Shown piece after piece: positions 48,262 through 58,800 of a stretch of 64,000 nt of DNA (positions are counted from its first letter, which is position 1; every line of letters starts with the position of its first letter). Both the position numbers and the translations under genes were made by a program. Origin of the DNA: Hydrogenophaga sp. Its GTDB lineage: Bacteria; Pseudomonadota; Gammaproteobacteria; Burkholderiales; Burkholderiaceae_C. The DNA is taken from assembly GCF_014773545.1 (NCBI RefSeq), contig NZ_SDDV01000001.1, forward strand, positions 1-64,000. The letters run 5' to 3'. The notes under the pieces were generated by a model, which was given only the letters and a program-made list of their open reading frames with translations, was not told the origin of the DNA and did not search any database.

Positions 48262-48813
48262 TCAATCTTGCACAGGCTCGCTGCGCTGTTCGACCGCACG
48301 CGCAAAGCGTTCGACAAACATCAGCGCCCTGACCTGCTGCGCCAGCGCGTCAAAATCGGCCAGTTCGTCAGCGCTGCGTTGCATCTGGCCCAGCAGCTCG
48401 GTGCGCGCCTGTGCCACCGCTGCGGCCAGGTGTTCGAGTTCGGTCGCGCTGCGCGCTTCATCCAGCGCTTCGCGCCACTCCATCTGCTGCTGCAAAAACG
48501 CCGCTGGCATGGCAGTGTTTTGCTCGGCCTGCACCGGCACGCCGTGCTGCTCGCACAGGTAGGCGGCGCGCTTTTGCGGGTCTTTGAGGCGCTGGTAGGC
48601 TTCGTTGATGCGCACCGACCACTGCATCGCCAGCCGCTGGGTGGCGGCGTCGGCGCTGGCAAAGCGGTCTGGGTGCGCGCTGCGCTGCAAGTCGCGCCAG
48701 CGCTGATCGAGTGCGTCGCGCTCGAACGCAAAGCGCGCGGGCAAGGCAAAAATTTCGAAGTCGCTGGCGTGCAGCGGGATTGATTCGGGCCCGATGCCCG
48801 CCGTCGGGGGCAT
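48262..48813 (-). CDS. hscB: Fe-S assembly co-chaperone HscB
   Basis: J-protein that delivers IscU to HscA. 183 aa from the ATG at 48813 ([20 protein letters not shown]). The J domain has the HPD motif in [15 protein letters not shown] and the helix [20 protein letters not shown], and the C-terminal helical bundle binds IscU. The ATG lies 5 nt after the iscA stop. Confidence 0.95.
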   Translation of the reverse strand: MPPTAGIGPESIPLHASDFEIFALPARFAFERDALDQRWRDLQRSAHPDRFASADAATQRLAMQWSVRINEAYQRLKDPQKRAAYLCEQHGVPVQAEQNTAMPAAFLQQQMEWREALDEARSATELEHLAAAVAQARTELLGQMQRSADELADFDALAQQVRALMFVERFARAVEQRSEPVQD

Positions 48814-48818
48814 GGACG

Positions 48819-49142
48819 TCAAATCCGAAAGCTCTCGCCACAGCCGCAGCGGTCGCGTTCGTTGGGGTTGTTGAAACGAAAGCCCTCGTTCAGACCCTCG
48901 CGCACAAAGTCGAGCTGGGTGCCGTCTATGTAGGGCAGGCTTTTCGGGTCTACCAGCACCTTGACGCCGTTGTCCTCAAACACCACGTCTTCCGGCGCAA
49001 TTTCGTCCGCGTACTCGAGCTTGTAGGCCAGGCCGGAGCAACCGGTGGTTTTCACACCCAAACGCACGCCCACGCCCTTGCCGCGCTTGCCGAGGTAACG
49101 GGTGACGTGCCGCGCAGCGGCTTCAGAAATGGAGATGGCCAT
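48819..49142 (-). CDS. iscA: Iron-sulfur assembly protein IscA
   Basis: A-type carrier. 107 aa from the ATG at 49142 ([19 protein letters not shown]). The three conserved cysteines are C35 (TGCSGLAY), C99 and C101 (RCGCGESF). 29 bp after iscU. Confidence 0.96.
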   Translation of the reverse strand: MAISISEAAARHVTRYLGKRGKGVGVRLGVKTTGCSGLAYKLEYADEIAPEDVVFEDNGVKVLVDPKSLPYIDGTQLDFVREGLNEGFRFNNPNERDRCGCGESFRI

Positions 49143-49171
49143 GGGTAGATCTTCAGCGGTGAGCGGTGGCG

Positions 49172-49558
49172 TCAGTGCGAGTGCTTTTTGCGGTAGTCGT
49201 CCACCGCCGCCTTGATGGCGTCTTCGGCCAGGATGGAGCAGTGAATTTTCACCGGTGGCAAGGCCAGTTCGGCGGCGATTTCGCTGTTTTTCAGCGCAGA
49301 TGCCTGCTCCAGCGTCTTGCCCTTGACCCATTCGGTCACCAGCGAGCTCGACGCAATGGCCGAGCCGCAGCCGTAGGTCTTGAAGCGCGCGTCCTCGATC
49401 ACGCCGGTACTCGGGTTGACCCTGATCTGCAGCTTCATCACGTCGCCGCAGGCGGGCGCACCGACCATGCCGGTGCCAACCGTCTCGTCGCCTTGGTCAA
49501 ACGAGCCAACGTTGCGCGGGTTTTCGTAGTGGTCAACGACCTTGTCTGAATATGCCAT
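49172..49558 (-). CDS. iscU: Iron-sulfur scaffold IscU
   Basis: Scaffold on which the cluster is built. 128 aa with the ligand motifs [23 protein letters not shown] and [18 protein letters not shown], the HscA recognition sequence, is intact. The ATG at 49558 is 12 bp after the iscS stop. Confidence 0.97.
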   Translation of the reverse strand: MAYSDKVVDHYENPRNVGSFDQGDETVGTGMVGAPACGDVMKLQIRVNPSTGVIEDARFKTYGCGSAIASSSLVTEWVKGKTLEQASALKNSEIAAELALPPVKIHCSILAEDAIKAAVDDYRKKHSH

Positions 49559-49570
49559 GATTTCTCTCCT

Positions 49571-50788
49571 TCAATGTGCTGCCCACTGGATGGTGGACAG
49601 ATCGATGCCGTCTTTGAACATGTCCCACAGGGGTGAGAGTTCGCGCAGCCGGGCAACGTTTTCCTTGATGGTGGCGATCGCGTAATCGATCTCCTGTTCG
49701 GTGCTCCAGCGGCCTATCGTCATGCGCAGGCTGCTGTGGGCGAGTTCGTCGCTGCGGCCCAGCGCGCGCAGCACATAGCTGGGCTCCAGGCTGGCCGATG
49801 TGCAGGCCGAACCGCTGGAGACGGCCAGCCCCTTGATGCCCATGATGAGCGACTCACCCTCGACGTAGTTGAAACTCATGTTGATGTTGTGCGGCACGCG
49901 CTGCGTCGGATGGCCGTTGATGAACACCTCGTCGATGTCTTTGAGGCCGTCGAGCAGGCGCTTGTGCAAGGCCTGGATGCGCAGGTTCTCGCCGTGCATC
50001 TCGTCCTTGGCGATGGCGTACGCCACTCCCATGCCTACGCACTGGTGCGTGGGCAGCGTGCCCGAGCGCATGCCGCGTTCATGGCCGCCGCCGTGCATTT
50101 GCGCCTCCAGGCGCACGCGCGGCTTGCGCCGCACATAGAGCGCGCCAATCCCCTTGGGGCCGTAGGTCTTGTGTCCGGTCAGGCTCATCAGGTCGACCGG
50201 CAGATTTTTCAGGTCGATATCGACCCGGCCGGTGGCTTGCGCGGCGTCAACGTGAAAGATGACGCCGCGGGCACGGCAGATCGCGCCAATGGCGGCAATG
50301 TCCTGAATCACGCCGATTTCATTGTTGACGAACATCACGCTGGCCACAATCGTGTCGGGCCGAAGCGCCGCCTTGAATACGTCGAGGTCGAGCAAGCCGT
50401 CGGACTGCACATCAAGATACGTCAGCTCAAAACCCTGGCGTTCCAGCTCGCGGCAGGTGTCGAGCACCGCCTTGTGCTCGGTCTTGACCGTGATCAGGTG
50501 CTTGCCTTTGGACTGGTAGAAGTGCGCTGCGCCCTTGAGCGCCAGGTTGTTCGACTCGGTTGCACCGCTGGTCCAGACGATTTCGCGCGGGTCGGCGCCG
50601 ATCAAGGCGGCGACCTGTTCGCGCGCGGTCTCGACCGCCTTTTCAGCCTCCCAGCCCCAGGCGTGGCTGCGCGAGGCCGGGTTGCCGAAGTGCTCGTGCA
50701 ACCAGGGAATCATGGCCTCGACCACCCGCGGATCGCAGGGATTGGTGGCGCTGTAGTCCATGTAAATCGGAAAATGCGGTGTGGTCAT
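49571..50788 (-). CDS. iscS: Cysteine desulfurase IscS
   Basis: PLP enzyme that supplies sulfur for Fe-S clusters and tRNA thiolation. 405 aa from the ATG at 50788 ([19 protein letters not shown]). The PLP lysine is in [17 protein letters not shown] and the catalytic cysteine loop is [20 protein letters not shown], typical of the group I IscS branch. 81 bp downstream of iscR. Confidence 0.97.
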   Translation of the reverse strand: MTTPHFPIYMDYSATNPCDPRVVEAMIPWLHEHFGNPASRSHAWGWEAEKAVETAREQVAALIGADPREIVWTSGATESNNLALKGAAHFYQSKGKHLITVKTEHKAVLDTCRELERQGFELTYLDVQSDGLLDLDVFKAALRPDTIVASVMFVNNEIGVIQDIAAIGAICRARGVIFHVDAAQATGRVDIDLKNLPVDLMSLTGHKTYGPKGIGALYVRRKPRVRLEAQMHGGGHERGMRSGTLPTHQCVGMGVAYAIAKDEMHGENLRIQALHKRLLDGLKDIDEVFINGHPTQRVPHNINMSFNYVEGESLIMGIKGLAVSSGSACTSASLEPSYVLRALGRSDELAHSSLRMTIGRWSTEQEIDYAIATIKENVARLRELSPLWDMFKDGIDLSTIQWAAH

Positions 50789-50869
50789 GGCTGGCTGAGG
50801 GCTGGCTGAATTCGATGTGTGGCGTGGTTTGCGCAAACGTCTGGCGCGAATCGACGGCGGAGCGTCGGT

Positions 50870-51406
50870 TTATTTGGACATCGCCGACCCCAGAGCAAAG
50901 ACGGAATTGGGCGCATTGACCCGAATCGGCTTGACCACCGACGGACTGGAGATGGCGCGCTTGATGCTGGGCGGGTTGCTTTCCACCACCACCCCCTTGG
51001 CAAGCTGCTCGTCGACCAGCGACTGCAGCGACACCGAATTCAGAAAATCGACCATTTTGGCGTTCAGTGTGGCCCAGAGATCGTGCGTCATGCAGCGCTG
51101 ACCTGCACCCAGGCAGTTTTCCTTGCCGCCACATTGGGTGGCGTCAATCGGCTCGTCGACCGAAACGATGATGTCGGCCACGCTGATCTCTGTGGCCTTG
51201 CGGCCCAGCGTATAGCCACCGCCCGGCCCCCGGGTCGATTCGACCAGTTCGTTGCGGCGCAGCTTGCCAAACAACTGCTCCAGGTAAGAGAGCGAAATCT
51301 GCTGGCGCTGGCTGACGGCGGACAACGTGACCGGACCGCTGTGCTGGCGCAGGGCCAGGTCGATCATGGCAGTGACCGCGAAGCGGCCTTTGGTCGTGAG
51401 GCGCAT
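50870..51406 (-). CDS. iscR: Fe-S cluster regulator IscR
   Basis: Rrf2-family repressor that senses Fe-S status. 178 aa from the ATG at 51406 (MRLTTKGRFAVTAMIDLA), preceded by AAGGAG. The winged helix includes ISLSYLEQLFGKLRRNELVE, and the cluster ligands are C92, C98, C105 and H108. The C-terminus after residue 130 is longer than in E. coli. A palindromic site upstream (51525-51549) fits IscR autoregulation of iscR-iscS-iscU-iscA-hscB-hscA-fdx. Confidence 0.95.
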   Translation of the reverse strand: MRLTTKGRFAVTAMIDLALRQHSGPVTLSAVSQRQQISLSYLEQLFGKLRRNELVESTRGPGGGYTLGRKATEISVADIIVSVDEPIDATQCGGKENCLGAGQRCMTHDLWATLNAKMVDFLNSVSLQSLVDEQLAKGVVVESNPPSIKRAISSPSVVKPIRVNAPNSVFALGSAMSK

Positions 51407-51524
51407 GGCAAGCTCCTTGAAAAATGGGCCCGAACGTCGTTCGATCGATCTGCGCAAGACGTGCCTGAAAAACCTTGCGAGGACAGCTTTTCTGGTCAAC
51501 CGGGTTGAATTCCCTGCGTTTTCT

Positions 51525-51549
51525 TTTCCCGACTATTTTCGTCGAGTAT
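51525..51549 (-). promoter_or_regulatory. Probable IscR type 1 operator and promoter of the isc operon
   Basis: On the minus strand the 25-bp sequence runs from ATACTCGAC through GAAAAT to AGTCGGGAAA. It matches most fixed positions of the IscR type 1 consensus (ATA..YGAC...AGTCRGG). The TATACT at its start could be the -10 box. It lies about 120 bp before the iscR start. Confidence 0.7.
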
Positions 51550-51627
51550 ACCGCAAAACCCATGTCTTGATCGCCAGCCAGCGCAGTGGCTGGCGGCCAC
51601 ATGGGTGTGCTCTGTGCATCTGCGCTC

Positions 51628-53739
<2,112 letters not shown>

Positions 53740-53856
53740 GCGTCGATTGTGCCGCAGCGCTGCCAGGCCACGCCCGCAAGCCAAATCCGGCTTTGAGCCG
53801 ACCAGATCCATCGGGACCAGTCAGTCTCAAGCTGGCCGGCTGCAGGATGAAAAACC

Positions 53857-54741
53857 TCAGGGGATCACCAGCACGTCGCAGCGGGTCTGGTGCAGCACAT
53901 GCTGCGTCATGCTGCCCAGCAGGCGCTGGCCGAGCGAGCGCTCGCTGTGGTGGCCAATCGCGACGCAATCGACCGCCAATTCGGCTGCGATGGCAACGAC
54001 GGCACGCGCTGCCACGTCGTCGACCACTTCGGTATCGATCGGATGCGCGGCCTGTGCCTGCAAGCTCTGCGCCAGTTGCTCCATCTGTTGCTTGAGGTGC
54101 GACTCCAGCGCGTCTTGCAACACCCTGAGCCCTTCCTTGGGCATGCCGCCGAAGCCGTGAATTTTGGCCAGCGCGCCATCGAGGGCGTGCAGCCAATAAT
54201 GGTGGGCAGCCGGAAACAGACCGAGCGCGGCTGCAGCGGTGTGCGCCGCGCCGTCGCGCATATCGAGTGCAGTCAGTACTTTGGTGTAGGGCTGCGCGCT
54301 TGCACTGCGCACGATCAGCACCGGTGCAACGCCCGCGTGGGCGACCTTGGACGCCGTGCTGCCCAGGCCTATCAGGGCCGGCTCTGCGCGCGAGCCCAGC
54401 ACCACCAATGAAGCCCCTTGCGCTGCCACACGGTCTTTGATCGCCTCGTGCGCCGGCGCCAGGCTCAAATGCACAGGAACCGCACAACCGGCGCGCTCGC
54501 TCAGTTCCTGCCCCAGCGCGTTGAGGCGCTCTTGCAGCAAGGAGGCTGAAGGGGGCGCAGCGGCGCTCAGGCTGCCTGGCGCAAACATGCTTTTGACCCG
54601 GCTCCAGGCGCCTGCATCGCAGGCATGCAGCAGGCACAGCGAGGCCTTGTGCGCCAGCGCCAGTTGCAAGGCGCGCTCGAGAGCGGCGTTGGAGCCGGAC
54701 GAAAAATCGGTGGCTGCCACTATGCTGCGAATTGTCGTCAT
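53857..54741 (-). CDS. Tandem universal stress protein
   Basis: 294 aa with two Usp domains: N-terminal TTIRSIVAATDFSSGSNAAL with the ATP-loop-like end VVLGSRAEPALIGLGSTASK (about 1-155), and C-terminal with CVAIGHHSERSLGQRLLGS near the end (about 155-294). The first domain is more ATP-binding-like; the second keeps the G-x2-G/S-like loop. The start is the ATG at 54741 (GGAG nine nt upstream), rather than the ATG two codons earlier. Probably stress-related, but no partner is given by context. Confidence 0.85.
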   Translation of the reverse strand: MTTIRSIVAATDFSSGSNAALERALQLALAHKASLCLLHACDAGAWSRVKSMFAPGSLSAAAPPSASLLQERLNALGQELSERAGCAVPVHLSLAPAHEAIKDRVAAQGASLVVLGSRAEPALIGLGSTASKVAHAGVAPVLIVRSASAQPYTKVLTALDMRDGAAHTAAAALGLFPAAHHYWLHALDGALAKIHGFGGMPKEGLRVLQDALESHLKQQMEQLAQSLQAQAAHPIDTEVVDDVAARAVVAIAAELAVDCVAIGHHSERSLGQRLLGSMTQHVLHQTRCDVLVIP

Positions 54742-54810
54742 GACCATCTTCTCCACTGAGAGGTTCTCTGGGTTTGCCGACGGTTGATAAAGCAACTGCG
54801 GCGAACCCGA

Positions 54811-56157
54811 TTATGTGGGATTATCGGCCAGGTACCGGGCCGCACCTTGCCCGGCGGCCACGCCGCTGGACAAACAGGCGGTGAGCAAATAGCCGCCGGT
54901 AGGCGCTTCCCAGTCCAGCATTTCGCCGGCGCAGAACAGGCCGGGCCGGTGTTTGACCATCAGTTGCCGGTCCAGCGCCTCAAACGTGACGCCACCGGCG
55001 CTGCTGATGGCTTCATCGATCGGGCGCGCCGCTAGCAGGCGCAGCGGTAAGGCTTTAAGGGCAGCCGCCAGGCGGGGCGGGTCGTGCAACACGTCTTTGG
55101 ACAGCAACTCGTGCAGGATGGCGAGCTTGATGCCGTCTAGCCCCAGTCGGCTTTTCAAGTGCGACGACAGGCTGCGCGAGCCACGCGGATGGCTCAGTTG
55201 CGCCAGCACCTGCTCGCTGCTGCGCGCGGGCAGCAAGTCGAGCGCCAGCGTGGCGTATCCGTTGCGGGCGATTTCATCGCGCAGCAAGGCCGATGCGGCG
55301 TAGATCAGGCTGCCTTCTACGCCCGTGGCGGTGGCTACGAGTTCTCCCTGGCGCAAAAATCGCTGACCGCATGAGTCCTTGCAGTCAATCGCCACCGACT
55401 TGAACGGCTGACCGGCAAAGCGGCTGGCAAAGTGCGGGCTCCAACCCTCCGTCTGGCCATGCAGAGCCGCACCGGCCACATCAAAGCCACAGTTGCTGGC
55501 TAGCAGGTCGGCCACCGCCACCCCGGCCTGGCGCAAGTGGGGCACCCAGGCGCCGTCAGAGCCCAGTCGCGCCCAACTCGCCCCACCCAAGGCGAGCACG
55601 GTGGCTTTGGCACGCACAGCCAGCAGGGCTTGCGGGGTGGCAAAACGCAGCGTGCCGGGGTCGTCTTCGGCCCAGCCCAGCCAGCGATGCCGCATGTGAA
55701 ACTGCACCGCTGGCGCCGCCAGCGCGCTGTGACGCAGCCGCTGCAACCAAGCGCGCAGCAGCGGCGCGGCTTTCATGTCGAGCGGAAAGACGCGCTGCGA
55801 GCTGCCGATGAATGTGTCTATGCCCAGACCTGCGGCCCAATCGCGCACGGCCTGCGGACCAAAGGCTTGCAGCAGCGGGCGCAGCACCTCGGCGCGCGCG
55901 CCAAAGCGGCTGATGAAGGCGTCCGGTGCTTCGGCGTGCGTCAGGTTCAAGCCGCCTTTGCCGGCCAATAAAAATTTTCGTCCAGCCGAAGGCATGGCGT
56001 CGAACAAATGCACACGCTGGCCGGCTGCTTGCAGCACTTGGGCGGCCATCAGGCCGGCCGCTCCGGCACCGATGACGGCCACGTCCAGCGGCGCAGCGGC
56101 GCTGCCGGCGGCGACAGGCGCACACGCGTTCGGCGGTCGGGTTGACAAATGGTCCAT
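54811..56157 (-). CDS. NAD(P)/FAD-dependent oxidoreductase (HI0933/YhiN-type flavoprotein)
   Basis: 448 aa. The N-terminal dinucleotide fold DVAVIGAGAAGLMAAQVLQA is preceded by about 27 extra residues. Family marks are GRKFLLAGKGGLNLTHAE, LALGGASWARLGSDGAWVP, and the C-terminal CAGEMLDWEAPTGGYLLTAC that closes the FAD site. This matches the branch of HI0933-like flavoproteins whose substrate is unknown. Single gene. Confidence 0.88.
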   Translation of the reverse strand: MDHLSTRPPNACAPVAAGSAAAPLDVAVIGAGAAGLMAAQVLQAAGQRVHLFDAMPSAGRKFLLAGKGGLNLTHAEAPDAFISRFGARAEVLRPLLQAFGPQAVRDWAAGLGIDTFIGSSQRVFPLDMKAAPLLRAWLQRLRHSALAAPAVQFHMRHRWLGWAEDDPGTLRFATPQALLAVRAKATVLALGGASWARLGSDGAWVPHLRQAGVAVADLLASNCGFDVAGAALHGQTEGWSPHFASRFAGQPFKSVAIDCKDSCGQRFLRQGELVATATGVEGSLIYAASALLRDEIARNGYATLALDLLPARSSEQVLAQLSHPRGSRSLSSHLKSRLGLDGIKLAILHELLSKDVLHDPPRLAAALKALPLRLLAARPIDEAISSAGGVTFEALDRQLMVKHRPGLFCAGEMLDWEAPTGGYLLTACLSSGVAAGQGAARYLADNPT

Positions 56158-56280
56158 GCGGATGCAGGTCGCTCAGTCACGGGTCAGCGCTGTTTGCCTG
56201 GCCCGAGCAGCCATCGGCGGCAGGGCCGCCGCGCGCGCTTGTCGCAGGCTTTAAGTCCCCGGGCAAAGCGCAGATCGGGT

Positions 56281-57243
56281 TCAGTGCACGTTTGGCAGTA
56301 GAAAATCTTTGCTGATGCGACGGCCGAGTTCGTTCACCCGGTCGAGAAACTGGGTCAGAAAGGCGTGCAGGCCGGTGGCCAGAATTTCATCGATGCGAGC
56401 GTACTGCAAGTCAGCCTTGAGCTTGCCGGCGCGGCGCAGGGTTTCACCCGAATGGTCGTTGGCCACCACGCTGAGATTGTTCACCACTTCGTTGAGACTG
56501 GCGGCCAGGCTGCGCGGCATGTCGGCGCGCAGAATCAAGAGCTCGGCCACGCGCTCGGGCGAGATGACGTCGCGGTAGACCTTGCGGTAGACCTCAAAGC
56601 CGCTGACGCTGCGCAAAATGGCGCTCCAGTGGTAGAAGTCGTATTCCTGCTCGGTTTCGCGCACCGCACCAAAAAAATCGTTCTGCGCCGCATGAAACTT
56701 GACGTCGAGCAAACGCGCCGTGTTGTCGGCGCGCTCCAGAAATGAGCCCATGCGGTAGAAGTGAAACGCCTCGTCTTGCAGCATGGTGCCGACTGCCACG
56801 CCACGCGAGAGGTGCGAGCGGTACTTGACCCATTCAAAAAACCGGCCTGGATCGCGCTCGAACTCGTCGCTGCCAAGCAAGCGGGTCATCTCCAGCCACG
56901 TCTGGTTCTGCGTCTCCCAGAGTTCTGTGGTGAGCACGCCACGCACCGCGCGGGCATTCTCGCGCGCCGCGCGCAAACAGGCGACGATGCTCGAGGGGTT
57001 GTTTTCGTCGCGCACCATGAAGTCGAGCACCTGGCGCGGTGCAATGGCGGCGCCGTGCCGGGCGGTGTAGAGCGGCACCAGTTCGCTGATGGCAAGCAGG
57101 CCCTCCCAGCCTTGCTGGGCCACGACGGCCGACAAGGGCAGCAGCGCCGTCTGGTGATTCACGTCGAGCATGCGGGCGGTGTTCTCGGCTCGCTCGGTGT
57201 AGCGAGACATCCAGAACAGGTGGTCGGCGGTGCGAGAAAGCAT
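56281..57243 (-). CDS. Alpha-E domain protein (DUF403)
   Basis: 320 aa, beginning MLSRTADHLFWMSRYTERAE, a typical start of the alpha-E family, an all-helical domain with several conserved Glu/Arg (RYTERAENTARMLD, FLERADNTARLLDVK). In many genomes it is encoded with a circularly permuted ATP-grasp protein, a transglutaminase-like protein and sometimes Anbu, and the set is thought to modify or link peptides. Here it follows the ATP-grasp gene by 3 nt; no transglutaminase gene is adjacent. Confidence 0.9.
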   Translation of the reverse strand: MLSRTADHLFWMSRYTERAENTARMLDVNHQTALLPLSAVVAQQGWEGLLAISELVPLYTARHGAAIAPRQVLDFMVRDENNPSSIVACLRAARENARAVRGVLTTELWETQNQTWLEMTRLLGSDEFERDPGRFFEWVKYRSHLSRGVAVGTMLQDEAFHFYRMGSFLERADNTARLLDVKFHAAQNDFFGAVRETEQEYDFYHWSAILRSVSGFEVYRKVYRDVISPERVAELLILRADMPRSLAASLNEVVNNLSVVANDHSGETLRRAGKLKADLQYARIDEILATGLHAFLTQFLDRVNELGRRISKDFLLPNVH

Positions 57244-57246
57244 GGC

Positions 57247-58680
57247 TCAGTCCTCAAGAATCCAGGTGTCTTTGGTGCCTCCGCCCTGCGAAGAATTGAC
57301 CACCAGCGAGCCGTCTTTCAGCGCCACGCGGGTCAGGCCGCCCGGCACCATCTGGACCGTTTTGCCCGACAGCACGAACGGCCGCAAATCGATGTGGCGC
57401 GGCGCCACGCCGCTTTGCACGTAGGTCGGGCAGGTCGAGAGCGCCAGGGTGGGCTGGGCGATGTAGCTCTCGGGTTTGGCCAGCAGCACGTGGCGAAAGG
57501 CTTCGATCTCGGCCGTGCTGGCGGCCGGTCCGACCAGCATGCCGTAGCCGCCGGCGCCGTGCACCTTTTTGAGCACTAACTCGCCCAGGTGCGCCAGCAT
57601 GTACTTGAGGTCTTGCGGATTGCGCCCCAGGAAGGTGGGCACATTGCTGAGCAGCGGCTTTTCACCGAGGTAGAACTCGATCATCTGCGGCACATAGGGA
57701 TAGATCGACTTGTCGTCGGCCACCCCGGTGCCGACCGCGTTGCAAATCGTCACGTTACCGTTGCGGTAGACGTCCAGCAACCCGGCACAGCCCAACTGGG
57801 AGCCGGGGCGAAACACCAGCGGGTCGAGAAAATCGTCGTCGACACGGCGGTAAATCACGTCAACCCGTTTCGGTCCGCGCGTGGTGCGCATGTAGACAAA
57901 GTTGTCTTTCACGAACAGGTCTTGCCCCTCGACCAATTCAATGCCCATTTGCTGCGCCAGGAAAGCGTGCTCGAAATAGGCGCTGTTGTACATGCCGGGC
58001 GTGAGCAGCACCACGGTTGGCTCGGCCGTGGTGGCCGGGCCGACGGCGCGCAGGGTCTCGAGCAACAAGTCGGGATAGTGCGCCACCGGGGCGACGCGGT
58101 TTTCGCCGAACAGATCGGGAAACAAGCGCATCATCATCTTGCGGTCTTCCAGCATGTACGACACACCGCTGGGCACGCGCAGGTTGTCTTCCAATACAAA
58201 GTATTCGCCCTCGCCCTGGGCGTTCGGTGCGCGCACGATGTCTATGCCCGCGATGTGTGCATACACGCCGGCGGGAACGGCCACACCTATCATCTGGGGG
58301 CGAAACTGTTCGTTGTGCAGCACTTGTTCAGCCGGGACAATGCCGGCCTGGATGATTTCTTGCTCGTGGTAGACGTCGTGCACGAAACGGTTCAGCGCGC
58401 TCACGCGCTGCACCAAACCGGCCTGCAGTCGATCCCACTCGTGCACCGGAATGATGCGCGGGATCAGATCAAAGGGAATCAGGCGCTCGGTGCCGCCGTT
58501 GCTGGCGTCGGTGCCTTGTTCGTCATAAACCGCAAAAGTGATGCCGACGCGGCGAAAAATCATTTCCGCCTCTTCGCGCCGCGCCGCCATCACTGCATTG
58601 GGTTGTTTCGCCAACCAGCGGGCGTAGTTGCGGTAATGCACCCGAACCTGGTCGGGTGATGCATACATTTCATCAATCAT
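57247..58680 (-). CDS. Circularly permuted ATP-grasp protein (DUF404/DUF407)
   Basis: 477 aa from the ATG at 58680 (MIDEMYASPDQVRVHYRNY). Motifs: FLDPLVFRPGSQLGCAGLLD, ICNAVGTGVADDKSIYPYVP and LVLKKVHGAGGYGMLVGP, the last being the permuted ATP-grasp ATP site. Predicted to activate a carboxylate for ligation; the substrate is unknown. Forms an operon with the alpha-E gene. A promoter with TATAAAT (58754-58760 on the minus strand) lies about 75 bp upstream. Confidence 0.9.
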   Translation of the reverse strand: MIDEMYASPDQVRVHYRNYARWLAKQPNAVMAARREEAEMIFRRVGITFAVYDEQGTDASNGGTERLIPFDLIPRIIPVHEWDRLQAGLVQRVSALNRFVHDVYHEQEIIQAGIVPAEQVLHNEQFRPQMIGVAVPAGVYAHIAGIDIVRAPNAQGEGEYFVLEDNLRVPSGVSYMLEDRKMMMRLFPDLFGENRVAPVAHYPDLLLETLRAVGPATTAEPTVVLLTPGMYNSAYFEHAFLAQQMGIELVEGQDLFVKDNFVYMRTTRGPKRVDVIYRRVDDDFLDPLVFRPGSQLGCAGLLDVYRNGNVTICNAVGTGVADDKSIYPYVPQMIEFYLGEKPLLSNVPTFLGRNPQDLKYMLAHLGELVLKKVHGAGGYGMLVGPAASTAEIEAFRHVLLAKPESYIAQPTLALSTCPTYVQSGVAPRHIDLRPFVLSGKTVQMVPGGLTRVALKDGSLVVNSSQGGGTKDTWILED

Positions 58681-58753
58681 CGGTGGGCTCGTGGGTTGCA
58701 CGCGCCGCGCACCAACCACGCAGGGGAGACAGTCGGTGCGGCAGGCGCTCGGT

Positions 58754-58760
58754 ATTTATA
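58754..58760 (-). promoter_or_regulatory. Likely -10 box of the ATP-grasp/alpha-E operon
   Basis: On the minus strand TATAAAT occurs 74 bp upstream of the ATP-grasp start in a GC-rich background. A matching -35 box is not clear. Confidence 0.35.
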
Positions 58761-58800
58761 CTGACTTGACTAAAGCAAGCGCCGTGCCAACCAAGAACGC

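Noticed and set aside
54742-54810. FNR/ANR-type site (TTGCT..ATCAA) upstream of the tandem Usp gene
   Set aside because: Spacing is two bases short and one half-site is imperfect; a chance match is likely.
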